NCBI GenBank assembly: GCA_030527645.1
Contig: JAUNAJ010000011.1
Location: 1-64,000, forward strand
DNA length: 64,000 bases
Direction: 5' to 3'
Source of the DNA: Lachnospiraceae bacterium
Lineage (GTDB): Bacteria; Bacillota; Clostridia; Lachnospirales; Lachnospiraceae
Shown: one piece after another, positions 25,281 to 35,526 of the stretch
Layout: every line of letters starts with the position of its first letter
Position numbering within the stretch: the first letter of the stretch is position 1
Translations under genes and position numbers: made by a program
The notes under the pieces: generated by a model
Databases searched by the model: none
The model's input: only the letters and a program-made list of their open reading frames with translations
Told to the model about the DNA's origin: nothing

Positions 25281-26567
25281 TTATACGTTCACCAGTCCTG
25301 CATCCTTCATTTTCTGCAGGCTCATGAGGATTCCCAGCTTAGCATGCTGCCAGGTCAGTCCGCCCTGGAAATAGACGGCATAAGGCGGCTTGATAGGACC
25401 GTCTGCACTGAGCTCGATGGAGGAACCCTGTACAAAGGCACCTGCTGCCATGATGACGTCTGAATCATAGCCCGGCATTGCCCAGGGAACCGGTGTGACA
25501 TAGCTGTCTACCGGAGCAGCGGCCTGGATGCCCTGACAGAAGGCGATCACGCCCTCCGCGCTTCCGAGGGTCACCGCCTGGATGATATCGTGACGGCTCT
25601 CCGTTCCGTTTGGAACAACGGAGAAGCCGAGCTTCTCATACACATTTGCCGCAAAGATCGCACCCTTTAACGCAGCGGCAGTTACGGTAGGCGCAAGGAA
25701 GAAGCCCTGATAGAAGGATTGGTTTACACCAATGGAGGCACCGACTTCCTTTCCCAGACCCGGGGTGGTGAGACGGAAGGCAGCATTTTCCACGTACTCT
25801 TTTCGTCCGCAGATATAGCCGCCGATGGGGGCCAGACCGCCGCCCGGGTTCTTGATCAGAGAGCCGACCATCAGATCTGCTCCAACCTGGGTGGGCTCCA
25901 GCTCTTCTACGAACTCTCCGTAGCAGTTGTCGACCATACAGATCACATCCGGCTTCACACTTTTACAGAAGGCGATCAGCTCGCCGATCTGCGCTACAGA
26001 CAGGGTCGGTCTTGTCTGATATCCCTTGGAACGCTGGATGGTGATCAGCTTCGTACGCTCATTGATCGCGGCACGGATGCCCTCGTAATCAAAGGCTCCG
26101 CCTTCCAGCAGGTCCACCTGAGCGTAGGTGACACCGTACTCTGCAAGAGAGCCTCTGGACGGACGGATTCCGATGACCTCCTCCAGGGTGTCATAGGGTT
26201 TTCCCACCGGACTCAGCAGTTCGTCGCCGGGTCGGAGGTTGCCGGACAGGGCAACGCCAAGGGCGTGAGTGCCGCAGGCGATCTGCGGACGCACCAGAGC
26301 ATCCTCTGCTCCGAAGCAGTCTGCATATACCCTCTCCAGGGTGTCGCGGCCGATGTCATCGTATCCGTAGCCGGAGGATGGATTCATGCAGGCTGCACTT
26401 ACTTTATTCTTCTGCATGGCATGCACGACCTTCAGCTGGTTGTACTCTGCAATGCGGTCAATTTCTTCAAATCTCGGTTTCAGGGACGCTGCGATCTCTT
26501 CGCCGAAGGTCAGTACCTCAGGGGAGATCCCCATAGCCCCGTACATTGAAACAAATGATGGTTCCAT
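25281..26567 (-). CDS. Methionine gamma-lyase family protein (YnbB type)
   Basis: This 428-residue PLP enzyme belongs to the COG4100 family, often labelled aluminium resistance protein or YnbB. It has FGAEDALVRPQIACGTHALG, a PLP lysine segment IQRSKGYQTRPTLS, and CMVDNCYGEFVEELEPTQVG. Family members are cystathionine beta-lyase-like by fold, and the real substrate is unsettled. GGAG lies about 12 bases before the ATG. It follows miaA after a gap of about 150 bases; this neighbourhood is common in Clostridia. Confidence 0.87.
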   Translation of the reverse strand: MEPSFVSMYGAMGISPEVLTFGEEIAASLKPRFEEIDRIAEYNQLKVVHAMQKNKVSAACMNPSSGYGYDDIGRDTLERVYADCFGAEDALVRPQIACGTHALGVALSGNLRPGDELLSPVGKPYDTLEEVIGIRPSRGSLAEYGVTYAQVDLLEGGAFDYEGIRAAINERTKLITIQRSKGYQTRPTLSVAQIGELIAFCKSVKPDVICMVDNCYGEFVEELEPTQVGADLMVGSLIKNPGGGLAPIGGYICGRKEYVENAAFRLTTPGLGKEVGASIGVNQSFYQGFFLAPTVTAAALKGAIFAANVYEKLGFSVVPNGTESRHDIIQAVTLGSAEGVIAFCQGIQAAAPVDSYVTPVPWAMPGYDSDVIMAAGAFVQGSSIELSADGPIKPPYAVYFQGGLTWQHAKLGILMSLQKMKDAGLVNV

Positions 26568-26716
26568 ATATACTTGCTGCTCCTAAATCTTTTCGTTTTA
26601 TTTCTATTAATTTCTATTAGCTTCAGTTGATAATTCCGGTCGATCTTGAAAGACCTGACACATGATTCAGTCAAACTGCGTATAAGCACGACTACGCAAA
26701 TCATAGATTTGCTGTT

Positions 26717-27664
26717 TCATGTAAGCTTGCATTTATTTTTCCAGGTATCCAGCATAAATGCAAGGATTTTGTCCTCGTCGTATGCAAAGTCCTGTTTATT
26801 CACCCAGATCACATCCTTTTCGCGGCGGAACCAGGTGAGCTGACGCTTGGCATAGCGCCGGCTTTCCATTTTAATGGTTTCTATGCAGGCATCCAGAGGC
26901 ATGTCTCCCCGCAGATAGGGGAACAGCTCCTTATATCCGATGCCCTTCATGGAAAGATAGGATTCATCCAGTCCCTGCTCCATCAGGCCGCGAACCTCTT
27001 CCACGAGACCTGCCTCGATCATCAGATCTACGCGTTTGTTGATCCGTTCGTAGAGAAGGGACCGATCATCGTTCAGCACGAAATAGCAGCAGGTGTAGGG
27101 GGATTCCTTTTCTTTCTGCTCATGGTTGTGGTCTGAGATCGGCTTTCCCGTTTCCTCAAAGAATTCCAGTGCGCGGATCACCCGCTTGGTGTTGTTCGGA
27201 TGGATCTCCTCTGCTGCCTTTGGATCCACCTGCCGAAGCCGATCGTGAAGGGCTGCAGGACCCTTCTGTGCGAATTCCTCCTGCAGTCTCCGTCGAATAA
27301 GGGATTCACCGCTGCTCTCAGAAAAATCCACATCCTTTAACAGGGCCTGGATGTAGAAGCCTGTTCCGCCTGTAATGATGGGCAGCTTTCCCTGTGCGTA
27401 GATTTCCTCCATGGCAGCCTTTGCCATGGACTGGAACCGGGCCACATCGAAGTCCTCTCTGGGATCCATGCAGTCGATGAGATAATGGGGAATCCCTTCC
27501 ATCTCCTCCGGGGTCACCTTGGCGGAGCCGATATCCAGCTGCCGGTACACCTGCATACAGTCTGCCGAAACAATGGCTCCGTTCAGTGCCTTCGCCAGTT
27601 GTATGGATAACTTTGTTTTTCCCACGGCTGTAGGGCCTGTGAGAATGATACATGGTTTTTTCAT
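26717..27664 (-). CDS. miaA: tRNA dimethylallyltransferase
   Basis: MiaA adds the isopentenyl group to A37 of tRNAs that read UNN codons. The 315-residue protein has the P-loop GPTAVGKTKLS, SADCMQVYRQLDIGSAK, the IITGGTGFYIQALL segment and C-terminal GYKELFPYL and RRYAKRQLTWFRR. Its product is the substrate of MiaB, whose gene heads the same run. No clear ribosome binding site precedes the ATG, which lies 64 bases after the mutL stop. Confidence 0.95.
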   Translation of the reverse strand: MKKPCIILTGPTAVGKTKLSIQLAKALNGAIVSADCMQVYRQLDIGSAKVTPEEMEGIPHYLIDCMDPREDFDVARFQSMAKAAMEEIYAQGKLPIITGGTGFYIQALLKDVDFSESSGESLIRRRLQEEFAQKGPAALHDRLRQVDPKAAEEIHPNNTKRVIRALEFFEETGKPISDHNHEQKEKESPYTCCYFVLNDDRSLLYERINKRVDLMIEAGLVEEVRGLMEQGLDESYLSMKGIGYKELFPYLRGDMPLDACIETIKMESRRYAKRQLTWFRREKDVIWVNKQDFAYDEDKILAFMLDTWKNKCKLT

Positions 27665-27728
27665 AGTATTGGTTATGTACGAAGTGCTTCAGGAGAATCT
27701 GATGGGCACTTCTGTGTATTCTGAATTA

Positions 27729-29888
27729 TTACAGTATCCGCTTGAACTTTCTTTCCAGCTCATATTTTGTCATAGAGACGATCGTCGGCCGTCCATGGGG
27801 ACAGTTGTAGGGATTCTCGAGCGTCAGAAGCTCATCGATGAGAGCCTCTGCTTCCTTTGCGGACAGCCGGCTGTTTCCCTTTACCGCGGCCTTGCAGGAC
27901 ATGCTTGCCAGACGCTCCGCAATGGATTCCGGCTTTCGCTCTCCCAGCTGCTCCAGCTGATCCATGATCTCACGGAACAGCTGCTCCGGTGCGGTGCGAT
28001 ACAGCTCCGACGGAATGGCGCAGATCTTATATTCCTTGCCTCCGAAATGTTCCACCTCATAGCCCATGGATGTAAAGACATCCATATATCTTTCAAGCAA
28101 AGCTGCTTCCGCAGAGGAAAGGCTGATCACAGCCGGAGGACTGACATACTGGGATTGTACGGATCGTTCCTCGTAGGCTTTCACCATTCGCTCGTACAGC
28201 ACCTTTTCATGGGCTGCGTGCTGGTCAATGATATAGAGAGAATTGTCAAACTCCACCAGCCAATAGGTATCAAACAGCTGACCGATGATCCTGTGGCGGA
28301 CTCTGGCCTTTTCAGACAGCAGCACATCGTCGAACAGCTGCAGCTGCTCTCCTGACGGGGAGAGCGGAGACTGCACTGGATGGATCTGCGATGACTGATT
28401 CTGAGAAGATGGCTCCTGCGATGACTGTATCTGTGAAGACTGTCCCTGCGATGATTGCACCTGTGAAGCCTGTATCTGCAAAGGCTGCTCCTGTGCATTC
28501 TCTCTCACAATTGCTGCAGGATCCGGGGGGGCGGGGCTGTACGTCCGCTGAGCAGATGCATCAGCCTCTGTCCTGCTCGATGCTGCCGCGGCAGAACCTG
28601 ATGAGCCTCCCATGATCGGGGTCATGGAGAGATCAAAGGTTTTACCGGTCACTCGCTCTGATACAGACTTGCCGGTTGATTGCTCTGACGCAGTAACTCC
28701 GGGCATCTCCAGAGATTTCCGTCTGCTTTCAAAGGGCTCCGGAGGAAGCGGCGGACGGGTTTTGGCAGCGGTAGTACCAATCCCATGTTTTGCATTGGGA
28801 GCGTTAACACCGCTTTTTGGAACGGCAGCACCGTCCCTCCGTTCCGTTTTCGAAAGTGGAATGGCGGGACCGTCCCCCAGTTCCACTTTCGGGATCCTTT
28901 CTTTCTGCATCAATGCATTCTTTATATCCAGGCAAAGCTGATGATAAAGCACCTCCTGGTCGGAGAAGCGAAGCTCCATCTTGGCTGGATGGACGTTTAC
29001 ATCGACCTTTTCTCCGTTGATCTCCAGATATAACAGGGTAAAGGGATAGCGGTGCTGCATCATAAAGCCATGGTAGCCGTCCTCGATAGCTTTGGCCAGA
29101 AGCTTTGATTTTACATAGCGTCCGTTTACGAAGTAGTTTTCAAAGTTGCGGTTTCCTCTTGCAATCAGCGGCTTTCCGATGAAGCCCGTCACCTGCATGC
29201 TGTCGGAGGAGGAGGAAAAGGGGATCAGTTCTCTTGCGATGTCTCTTCCGTAGACCTGATAGATGATCTCCTGCAGATTTCCGTTCCCGCTGGTATAGAG
29301 CTTACTCTGACCGTTCAGGATATATTTGAAGGAGATATCCGGATGAGACAGTGCCAGCTGCTCTACTACTGCTGTCACCTGATTGCCCTCTGCTGCATGG
29401 GATTTCAGAAATTTTGCCCTTGCAGGTACGTTGAAAAACAGATTCCGGATCAGAAAGGTGCTTCCGGAGGGGGCTCCCACCTCCTCGAATTCCTTCTCCT
29501 GTCCCCCTTCAATACAATACCGGATGCCCGTCAGGGCCTCCGGTGTTTTTGTGATCAGCTCCACCTGTGATACGGCAGAAATGCTGGAAAGTGCCTCCCC
29601 TCTGAATCCGAGGGAGGCGATCAGTGTCAGATCCTCCACCTTTCGTATTTTACTGGTGGCATGACGGAAAAATGCTTTTTTCACCTGATCTGCCGGAATG
29701 CCGCAGCCGTTGTCTGTGATCCGGATCAGGCTGCAGCCGCCGTCCTTAATCTCCACGGTAATGGCGGTGGAATCCGCATCGATGGCATTCTCCACAAGCT
29801 CCTTTACAACGGAGGCTGGGCGTTCCACCACCTCACCGGCGGCGATCTTATCGATTGTTGTCGGATCAAGAACCTCGATTGTTCTCAT
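27729..29888 (-). CDS. mutL: DNA mismatch repair protein MutL (endonuclease type)
   Basis: MutL couples MutS mismatch recognition to repair. The 719-residue protein has the GHKL ATPase motifs ENAIDA, DNGCGI and RGEALSSI, then a long linker (about 330-530), then a C-terminal domain. DQHAAHEKVLYE matches the metal-binding endonuclease motif DQHA(X)2E(X)4E, and CPHGRPT is also present, so this is the nicking MutL of bacteria without MutH. The linker is odd: it contains repeat copy C (about 335-357) and a SSQ-type pentapeptide array (about 470-502). A GGAAG-type site precedes the ATG. Confidence 0.95.
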   Translation of the reverse strand: MRTIEVLDPTTIDKIAAGEVVERPASVVKELVENAIDADSTAITVEIKDGGCSLIRITDNGCGIPADQVKKAFFRHATSKIRKVEDLTLIASLGFRGEALSSISAVSQVELITKTPEALTGIRYCIEGGQEKEFEEVGAPSGSTFLIRNLFFNVPARAKFLKSHAAEGNQVTAVVEQLALSHPDISFKYILNGQSKLYTSGNGNLQEIIYQVYGRDIARELIPFSSSSDSMQVTGFIGKPLIARGNRNFENYFVNGRYVKSKLLAKAIEDGYHGFMMQHRYPFTLLYLEINGEKVDVNVHPAKMELRFSDQEVLYHQLCLDIKNALMQKERIPKVELGDGPAIPLSKTERRDGAAVPKSGVNAPNAKHGIGTTAAKTRPPLPPEPFESRRKSLEMPGVTASEQSTGKSVSERVTGKTFDLSMTPIMGGSSGSAAAASSRTEADASAQRTYSPAPPDPAAIVRENAQEQPLQIQASQVQSSQGQSSQIQSSQEPSSQNQSSQIHPVQSPLSPSGEQLQLFDDVLLSEKARVRHRIIGQLFDTYWLVEFDNSLYIIDQHAAHEKVLYERMVKAYEERSVQSQYVSPPAVISLSSAEAALLERYMDVFTSMGYEVEHFGGKEYKICAIPSELYRTAPEQLFREIMDQLEQLGERKPESIAERLASMSCKAAVKGNSRLSAKEAEALIDELLTLENPYNCPHGRPTIVSMTKYELERKFKRIL
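28381..28479. repeat. 15-bp tandem repeat in mutL linker
   Basis: About six degenerate 15-base units encode SSQxQ pentapeptides (SSQGQ, SSQIQ, SSQEP, SSQNQ, SSQIH). All are in frame, so changes in copy number would keep the frame. Confidence 0.75.
28819..28884. repeat. 27-bp palindromic repeat, copy C, inside mutL
   Basis: Inverted units at 28819-28845 and 28858-28884 are separated by 12 bases. They lie wholly inside the mutL linker and are translated as ELGDGPAIPLSKTERRDGAA, then VP. The frame is kept. Confidence 0.85.
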
Positions 29889-29983
29889 GTGTTTTCTTCC
29901 TCTATAGTCATGGTGCCGACTCAGGTACCCGGATCAGGCTTATAAGGCCGGGGAGCGGGTTACAGTTTTGCATAGAATTTCTT

Positions 29984-32629
29984 TCAGCTGCCCCACCGGT
30001 TTTTCACCCGGTTCTGGAGCCGGTACAGCTCATTCATGGCATCGATGGGTGTCATATTGGGGATATCCAGTGTTTTCAGCTCCTCCAGAATATCGTCATC
30101 CTTCACCGTATCAAACAGAGACATCTGGGAAAGGTCCACCTCATCGTAATGAGCCGGCTTTGCTTTCGGCTTCTTTACGCCTGCCAGATCATTGATGGCC
30201 GCCGTAATGTCTGCGTTGGACAGCTCGTCCACCAGCTCCTTTGCTCTGCCGAGAACTGCCTCGGGCACACCGGCAAGACGGGCCACCTGGATTCCGTAGC
30301 TCTTGTCTGCACCGCCCTTTACGATCTTGCGAAGGAAGACGATGGTGTCCCCCTTCTCCTTCACGGCAATGCAGTAGTTATGAACACCGGACAGCTTGCC
30401 CTCCAGCTCAGTTAATTCGTGGTAGTGGGTGGCAAAGAGGGTCTTCGCTCCCAGTACCTTTGTGTTGGCAATGTATTCGATCACAGCCCAGGCAATGGAC
30501 AGTCCGTCGAAGGTACTGGTGCCCCGGCCGATCTCATCCAGGATCAGAAGGCTGTTGGAGGTTGCATTCCGGAGAATATTGGCCACCTCGGTCATCTCTA
30601 CCATGAAGGTGCTCTGTCCGCTGGCCAGATCATCTGATGCTCCTACCCTGGTGAAGATACGGTCCACGATTCCTATATCAGCGGAGTCCGCCGGTACAAA
30701 GGAGCCGATCTGTGCCATCAGAACGATCAGCGCTGTCTGACGCATGTAGGTAGATTTTCCTGCCATGTTGGGTCCTGTGATCACAGCCACCCGGTTGGAG
30801 CTGTTGTCCAGCTGAGTGTCATTGGAAATGAACATATCGTTGGGGATCATCTGCTCCACAACGGGATGTCTTCCCTCCTTGATCTTCAGACGTCCCCTGC
30901 TGTTCAGCTTCGGACGTACATAGCGGTTCTTCATAGCTACCTGAGACAGGGAGGCAAACACATCCAGCGCTGCCACTGCCTTTGCGGTGCGCTGAATTCT
31001 GGTCACCTCGCCGGCCACCTTGTCACGGATCTGGGAAAACAGCTCATATTCCAGAGAGGAACCCTTGTCCTCTGCTCCGAGAATCGTCTCCTCCAGCTCC
31101 TTCAGCCGGATGGTGGTGTACCGCTCTGCATTGGCAAGGGTCTGCTTTCTTGTATAGTACTCCGGCACCAGATCCTTAAAGGAATTGGTCACCTCCAGAT
31201 AATAGCCGAACACCTTGTTGTACTTGATCTTCAGATTCCGGATGCCGGTCTTTTCTTTTTCTTCCTCTTCAAGAGCGCTGAGCCATTTTTTTCCGTCAGT
31301 CATGGCCGCACGATAGGTATCCACCTGCTCATTCCAGCCGTCCCGGATAATTCCGCCGTCCTTCATGGCCAGAGGCGGATCATCGTTGATGGCCTCTGTG
31401 ATCAGCTGACACAGGTCCTCCAGAGGATCCAGATCCTCCTGAATGCTCTGCAGAAGCGGAGCCTCGAAGGAGTTCAGCAGCTGCCGGATAAAGGGCAGCA
31501 TCTCCAGAGAGGTACGGAAGGCCAGAAGATCCCTTGGATTGGCAGACTGGTAGGTGATCCTGCTGGCAAGACGCTCCAGATCATACACCGGCTGCAGATA
31601 TTCCCGGATCTCATCCCGGATCATGGGCTGGCTGTTCAGTGCCTCCACAGCTGTAAGGCGCTTTTCAATCTCCTCCTGATCGATGAGGGGCTGCTCCACG
31701 AAGGAGCGCAGCATTCTGGCGCCCATGGCGGTTTTGGTTTTGTCCAGCACCCACAGAAGGGAGCCTCTTTTCTGCTTCTCCCGCATGGTCTCCACCAGCT
31801 CCAGATTTCGCCTGGTGGAGCTGTCCAGCAGCATGAATGTATCAGAATGATAGGGCGTGATGTTGGTCATCTGCCCCATGTTTGATTTCTGCGTTTCATA
31901 GAGATAGGTAAACAAGGCACCTGCCGCTATGGTGCCGCAGAGGAAGTCATCCAGCCCCAGCCCCTGCAGTCCCTTTGTATGAAAATGCTTCTCCAGCAGC
32001 TTCCGGCAGTTTGCCTCGTCAAAATACCAGTCATCCAGGGTGGATACCGAGATCCTGAGGCGCTCCTTCAGATCCTCCATATCCACTCCGCTGACCAGAA
32101 ATGCCTGATTGCAGATGATCTCCGCCGGCATAAACTTGTTTACCTCGTCCAGAAGCTTCCGCTCCTTATCAACCTCGGTCACCAGGCACTGACCGGTGGT
32201 AATATCCGCCAGGGATATGCCGTAGTGATCCGCTGTGTAGACGATGCTCATGATATAGTTGTTTTTTGACTCATCCAGCTGCTTCGCATCCAGCACGGTT
32301 CCGGGCGTAACGATGCGGATCACTTCACGCTTCACCATGCCCTTAGCCGTCTTCGGATCCTCCACCTGCTCGCAGATGGCCACCTTGTAGCCCTTCTCGA
32401 TCAGCTTCTGGATATAGACCTCTGCAGCATGGTAGGGAATACCGCACATGGGCGCCCGCTCCTCCAGACCGCAGTCCTTGCCGGTCAGAGTCAGTTCCAG
32501 CTCCGAGGATACAGTTTTCGCATCCTCGAAAAACATTTCATAAAAATCACCGAGTCGGTAGAACAGGATACAGTCGCTGTATTCCTCTTTTGTTTTGCAG
32601 TAATGCTGCATCATCGGTGAAAGTGCCAT
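29984..32629 (-). CDS. mutS: DNA mismatch repair protein MutS
   Basis: MutS recognises mispaired bases and is an ABC-type ATPase. The 881-residue protein has the N-terminal mismatch-binding segment FYRLGDFYEMFFEDA, in which the Phe-x-Glu motif is visible. The ATPase domain shows GPNMAGKSTYMRQ near residue 620, the DE pair in LLILDEIGRGTSTFDG, and LFATHYHEL. Length fits MutS1. AAGGAA precedes the ATG. The order miaB-mutS-mutL-miaA is usual in Clostridia. Confidence 0.97.
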   Translation of the reverse strand: MALSPMMQHYCKTKEEYSDCILFYRLGDFYEMFFEDAKTVSSELELTLTGKDCGLEERAPMCGIPYHAAEVYIQKLIEKGYKVAICEQVEDPKTAKGMVKREVIRIVTPGTVLDAKQLDESKNNYIMSIVYTADHYGISLADITTGQCLVTEVDKERKLLDEVNKFMPAEIICNQAFLVSGVDMEDLKERLRISVSTLDDWYFDEANCRKLLEKHFHTKGLQGLGLDDFLCGTIAAGALFTYLYETQKSNMGQMTNITPYHSDTFMLLDSSTRRNLELVETMREKQKRGSLLWVLDKTKTAMGARMLRSFVEQPLIDQEEIEKRLTAVEALNSQPMIRDEIREYLQPVYDLERLASRITYQSANPRDLLAFRTSLEMLPFIRQLLNSFEAPLLQSIQEDLDPLEDLCQLITEAINDDPPLAMKDGGIIRDGWNEQVDTYRAAMTDGKKWLSALEEEEKEKTGIRNLKIKYNKVFGYYLEVTNSFKDLVPEYYTRKQTLANAERYTTIRLKELEETILGAEDKGSSLEYELFSQIRDKVAGEVTRIQRTAKAVAALDVFASLSQVAMKNRYVRPKLNSRGRLKIKEGRHPVVEQMIPNDMFISNDTQLDNSSNRVAVITGPNMAGKSTYMRQTALIVLMAQIGSFVPADSADIGIVDRIFTRVGASDDLASGQSTFMVEMTEVANILRNATSNSLLILDEIGRGTSTFDGLSIAWAVIEYIANTKVLGAKTLFATHYHELTELEGKLSGVHNYCIAVKEKGDTIVFLRKIVKGGADKSYGIQVARLAGVPEAVLGRAKELVDELSNADITAAINDLAGVKKPKAKPAHYDEVDLSQMSLFDTVKDDDILEELKTLDIPNMTPIDAMNELYRLQNRVKNRWGS

Positions 32630-32663
32630 ATATGTTCTGTTCCTTATCTATTGATCTATTCTT

Positions 32664-34112
32664 TCAGTTCTCTGCAGGGCTTCCCAGATAATAGAATCCC
32701 TTACAGCAATCCAGCTTCACCTGTACAAGGGTTCCGATCATGGACGCATCGCCGGGGAAATGTACAAGAATGTTGTTGTCCATTCGTCCGGTTACCAGAC
32801 TTGCATCCTGCTCGTTGATATTCTCAACCAGAACCTCCTTGATCTGTCCCTCAAACCGGGCACTTCTCTCCCTGGCCTTTTTCTGGACAAGAGCAAGCAG
32901 ACGGTCGAAGCGGTCCTTGATCACATCCTCCGGGATCTGATCCTCCATGGATGCCGCCGGAGTACCTGTCCGTTTGGAGTAAATAAAGGTAAATGCACTG
33001 TCATACCCCACCTGCTCCACCACATCCATGGTCTCCAGGAAGTCTTCCTCTGTTTCTCCCGGGAAGCCCACAATAATATCCGTTGTCAGAGAGATGTCGG
33101 GCACGGCGGCACGGATCTTCTCTACCAGAGCCAGGTACTGCTCCTTGTCATAATGCCGGTTCATGATCTTCAGGATCCGGCTGCTTCCGGACTGTACAGG
33201 CAGGTGCAGGTGTCTGCAGATTTTGGGATATTTCGCCATTACTTCGATCAGCTCATCGGATAGATCCTTCGGATGAGAGGTCATAAAGCGAACACGCTCC
33301 AGCCCAGGGATCTGAACGATCTGCTCCAGCAGCTGCGCGAAGGTCATGGGAGTTTCCAGATTCTTGCCGTAGGAGTTTACATTCTGACCCAGCAGCATGA
33401 CCTCAACCACGCCATCCTCCACCAGATGTCGGATCTCGCTTAAGATTTCCTCCGGCTTTCTGCTTCTCTCCCGTCCTCGTACGTAGGGAACGATGCAATA
33501 GCTGCAGAAGTTGTTGCAGCCGAACATAATGTTGACGCCGGATTTGAAGCTGTACTTGCGGTCCACGGGAAGATTCTCAACGATCAGATCGGTGTTCTCC
33601 ATCAGATCCACCACCATCTCCTCCTCGTTGAGAGCCCGGAACACAAGCTCTGCCAGCTTGTAGATGTTGTGGGTTCCGAAGATCAGATCCACATGTCTGT
33701 ATTTTTTCCGGATGGTGTCCACCACATGAGGCTCCTGCATCATGCAGCCGCAGAGGGCGATCATTGTCTCCGGATCCCTGCGTTTTTTGGATTTCAGGCT
33801 TCCAAGGCGGCCGTACACACGCTCATTGGCATTTTCCCGGACCGTACAGGTATTGTAGATCAGGAAATCCGCATCCTCAGAATCCACACAGCTGTAGCCG
33901 ATGGTTTCCAGGATTCCCTTCAGCTTTTCGGAATCCCGGGCGTTCATCTGGCAGCCAAAGGTCGTAACACAGCAGGTAAGGGGGCGTCCCAGCTTTTCAG
34001 ACCGCTCCGCCACCAGCTGCTTTGCCAGTTCCATATAGTAATACTGTCTCGCAGGCTCCTCAGTGGGGATCTGCGGGACGCTGATTGTTTCGTTGTTCAT
34101 GTTTGTATCCAT
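32664..34112 (-). CDS. miaB: tRNA-2-methylthio-N6-dimethylallyladenosine synthase
   Basis: MiaB is a radical-SAM enzyme that methylthiolates i6A37 of tRNA, downstream of MiaA. The 482-residue protein has the N-terminal MTTase cluster Cys in TFGCQMNARDSEK, NTCTVRENANERV and ALCGCMMQ. The radical-SAM CxxxCxxC is in CNNFCSYCIVPYVRGRERSR (about 198-217), and a TRAM domain follows at the end. The start is not firmly set: no strong ribosome binding site precedes the ATG at 34112, and residues 1-45 are variable. Confidence 0.95.
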   Translation of the reverse strand: MDTNMNNETISVPQIPTEEPARQYYYMELAKQLVAERSEKLGRPLTCCVTTFGCQMNARDSEKLKGILETIGYSCVDSEDADFLIYNTCTVRENANERVYGRLGSLKSKKRRDPETMIALCGCMMQEPHVVDTIRKKYRHVDLIFGTHNIYKLAELVFRALNEEEMVVDLMENTDLIVENLPVDRKYSFKSGVNIMFGCNNFCSYCIVPYVRGRERSRKPEEILSEIRHLVEDGVVEVMLLGQNVNSYGKNLETPMTFAQLLEQIVQIPGLERVRFMTSHPKDLSDELIEVMAKYPKICRHLHLPVQSGSSRILKIMNRHYDKEQYLALVEKIRAAVPDISLTTDIIVGFPGETEEDFLETMDVVEQVGYDSAFTFIYSKRTGTPAASMEDQIPEDVIKDRFDRLLALVQKKARERSARFEGQIKEVLVENINEQDASLVTGRMDNNILVHFPGDASMIGTLVQVKLDCCKGFYYLGSPAEN

Positions 34113-34225
34113 TTCTAAGTTATTAGTATTCTGTTTCTGTCGAGCCTGCCAATGTGCATCATTCAGACAGGCAGTGATCAGCCAAAGCTCGACTCGATTA
34201 CCGGTTTCATCGGATTTCGTCAGAA

Positions 34226-35470
34226 TTACGGGCGTACCTGTCCGTTTCCGTAAATAATATATTTGGTCGTAGTCAGTGCCTCCAGTCCCATGGGGCCTCT
34301 TGCGTGAAGCTTCTGGGTGCTGATGCCGATCTCGGCTCCGAAGCCGAACTCAAATCCGTCAGAAAAACGAGTAGAGGCATTGACGTAGACAGCCGCTGCG
34401 TCCACCTCTTCCAGGAATTTCTGGGAGTTGTTGTAGTCATTGGTGATAATGGCCTCTGAATGACCGGTATTGTATCGATTGATATGGGCAATGGCCTCAT
34501 CCACACCGGAGACGGTTTTAATGGCAACGATATAATCCAGATATTCTGTTGCCCAGTCCTCTTCCACAGCAGGAACTGCGCCCTCCATCAGAGGAAGCGC
34601 CGCCTCATCTGCACGCATTTCCACGGAATGCTCCTTCAGTCGCTTTGCCAGAACAGGCAGAAGGGCATCCTTCACCTTTTCATGCACCAGAATGGATTCG
34701 CAGGCGTTGCATACACCCACCCGCTGGGTCTTCGCATTGATAATGATCTCTACTGCCATGTCCAGATCCGCTGATGCATCAACAAAGATATGGCAGTTGC
34801 CGGTTCCTGTCTCGATCACCGGCACGGTGCTGTTCTCCACCACGGCACGGATCAGACCGGCGCCGCCTCTGGGGATCAGACAGTCCACATAGCCCTTCAT
34901 CTGCATGAACCGGGTGGTGGTTTCGCGGTCGGTGGCTGTGATCAGCTGAATGGCATCCTCTGTACAGCCCTGCTCCTTTAAGGTGCTGCGGATCACCTGA
35001 ACGATCGCCATGGTGGACTGCAGCGCATCGGAGCCGCCCTTTAAGATCACGGCATTGGAGGTCTTAAAGCAAAGGGCAAATGCATCCGCAGTTACGTTTG
35101 GCCTTGCTTCGTAGATGATTCCCACAACGCCGAGAGGCACTCGTTTCTTGCCGATCAGCAGACCGTTGGGACGCTTGTTCATGCTGATGACCTCACCGAT
35201 GGGATCAGCCAGAGCTGCTACCTGACGGATTCCCTCTGCCATCCCGTCGATCCGCTCCTTCGTGAGCAGAAGGCGGTCAAGAAGACCGGCGGGCATTCCG
35301 TTGTTTCTTCCGTTCTCCATATCGATGGCATTTGCCTCGATGATGGTGTCCGCATGCTTCTGAAGATCTGCGGCACAGGCCAGCAGAATCCTGTTTTTAT
35401 CATTGATGGAGAGCTTCTGCATGAGGGGCTTGGCCGCCTGGGCTCTCCTTCCGATTTCCATTAAATCCAT
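34226..35470 (-). CDS. proA: Gamma-glutamyl phosphate reductase
   Basis: ProA reduces gamma-glutamyl phosphate to the semialdehyde in proline synthesis. The 414-residue protein has [27 protein letters not shown], the catalytic Cys in [14 protein letters not shown], and the C-terminal [20 protein letters not shown]. The frame opens with a TTG at 35482; the ATG at 35470 has GGAG 6 bases upstream and starts MDLMEIG, so I chose it. Its partner proB is about 1 kb upstream, with two short genes between them. Confidence 0.95.
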   Translation of the reverse strand: MDLMEIGRRAQAAKPLMQKLSINDKNRILLACAADLQKHADTIIEANAIDMENGRNNGMPAGLLDRLLLTKERIDGMAEGIRQVAALADPIGEVISMNKRPNGLLIGKKRVPLGVVGIIYEARPNVTADAFALCFKTSNAVILKGGSDALQSTMAIVQVIRSTLKEQGCTEDAIQLITATDRETTTRFMQMKGYVDCLIPRGGAGLIRAVVENSTVPVIETGTGNCHIFVDASADLDMAVEIIINAKTQRVGVCNACESILVHEKVKDALLPVLAKRLKEHSVEMRADEAALPLMEGAVPAVEEDWATEYLDYIVAIKTVSGVDEAIAHINRYNTGHSEAIITNDYNNSQKFLEEVDAAAVYVNASTRFSDGFEFGFGAEIGISTQKLHARGPMGLEALTTTKYIIYGNGQVRP

Positions 35471-35526
35471 AGGTTTCTCCAATCTTATATTCCAGGTAAC
35501 TATTAATAAACGATATGAAATACGGT

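Noticed and set aside
30866-31885. A 339-codon plus-strand open frame opposite mutS
   Set aside because: Shadow frame within a well-supported mutS gene.
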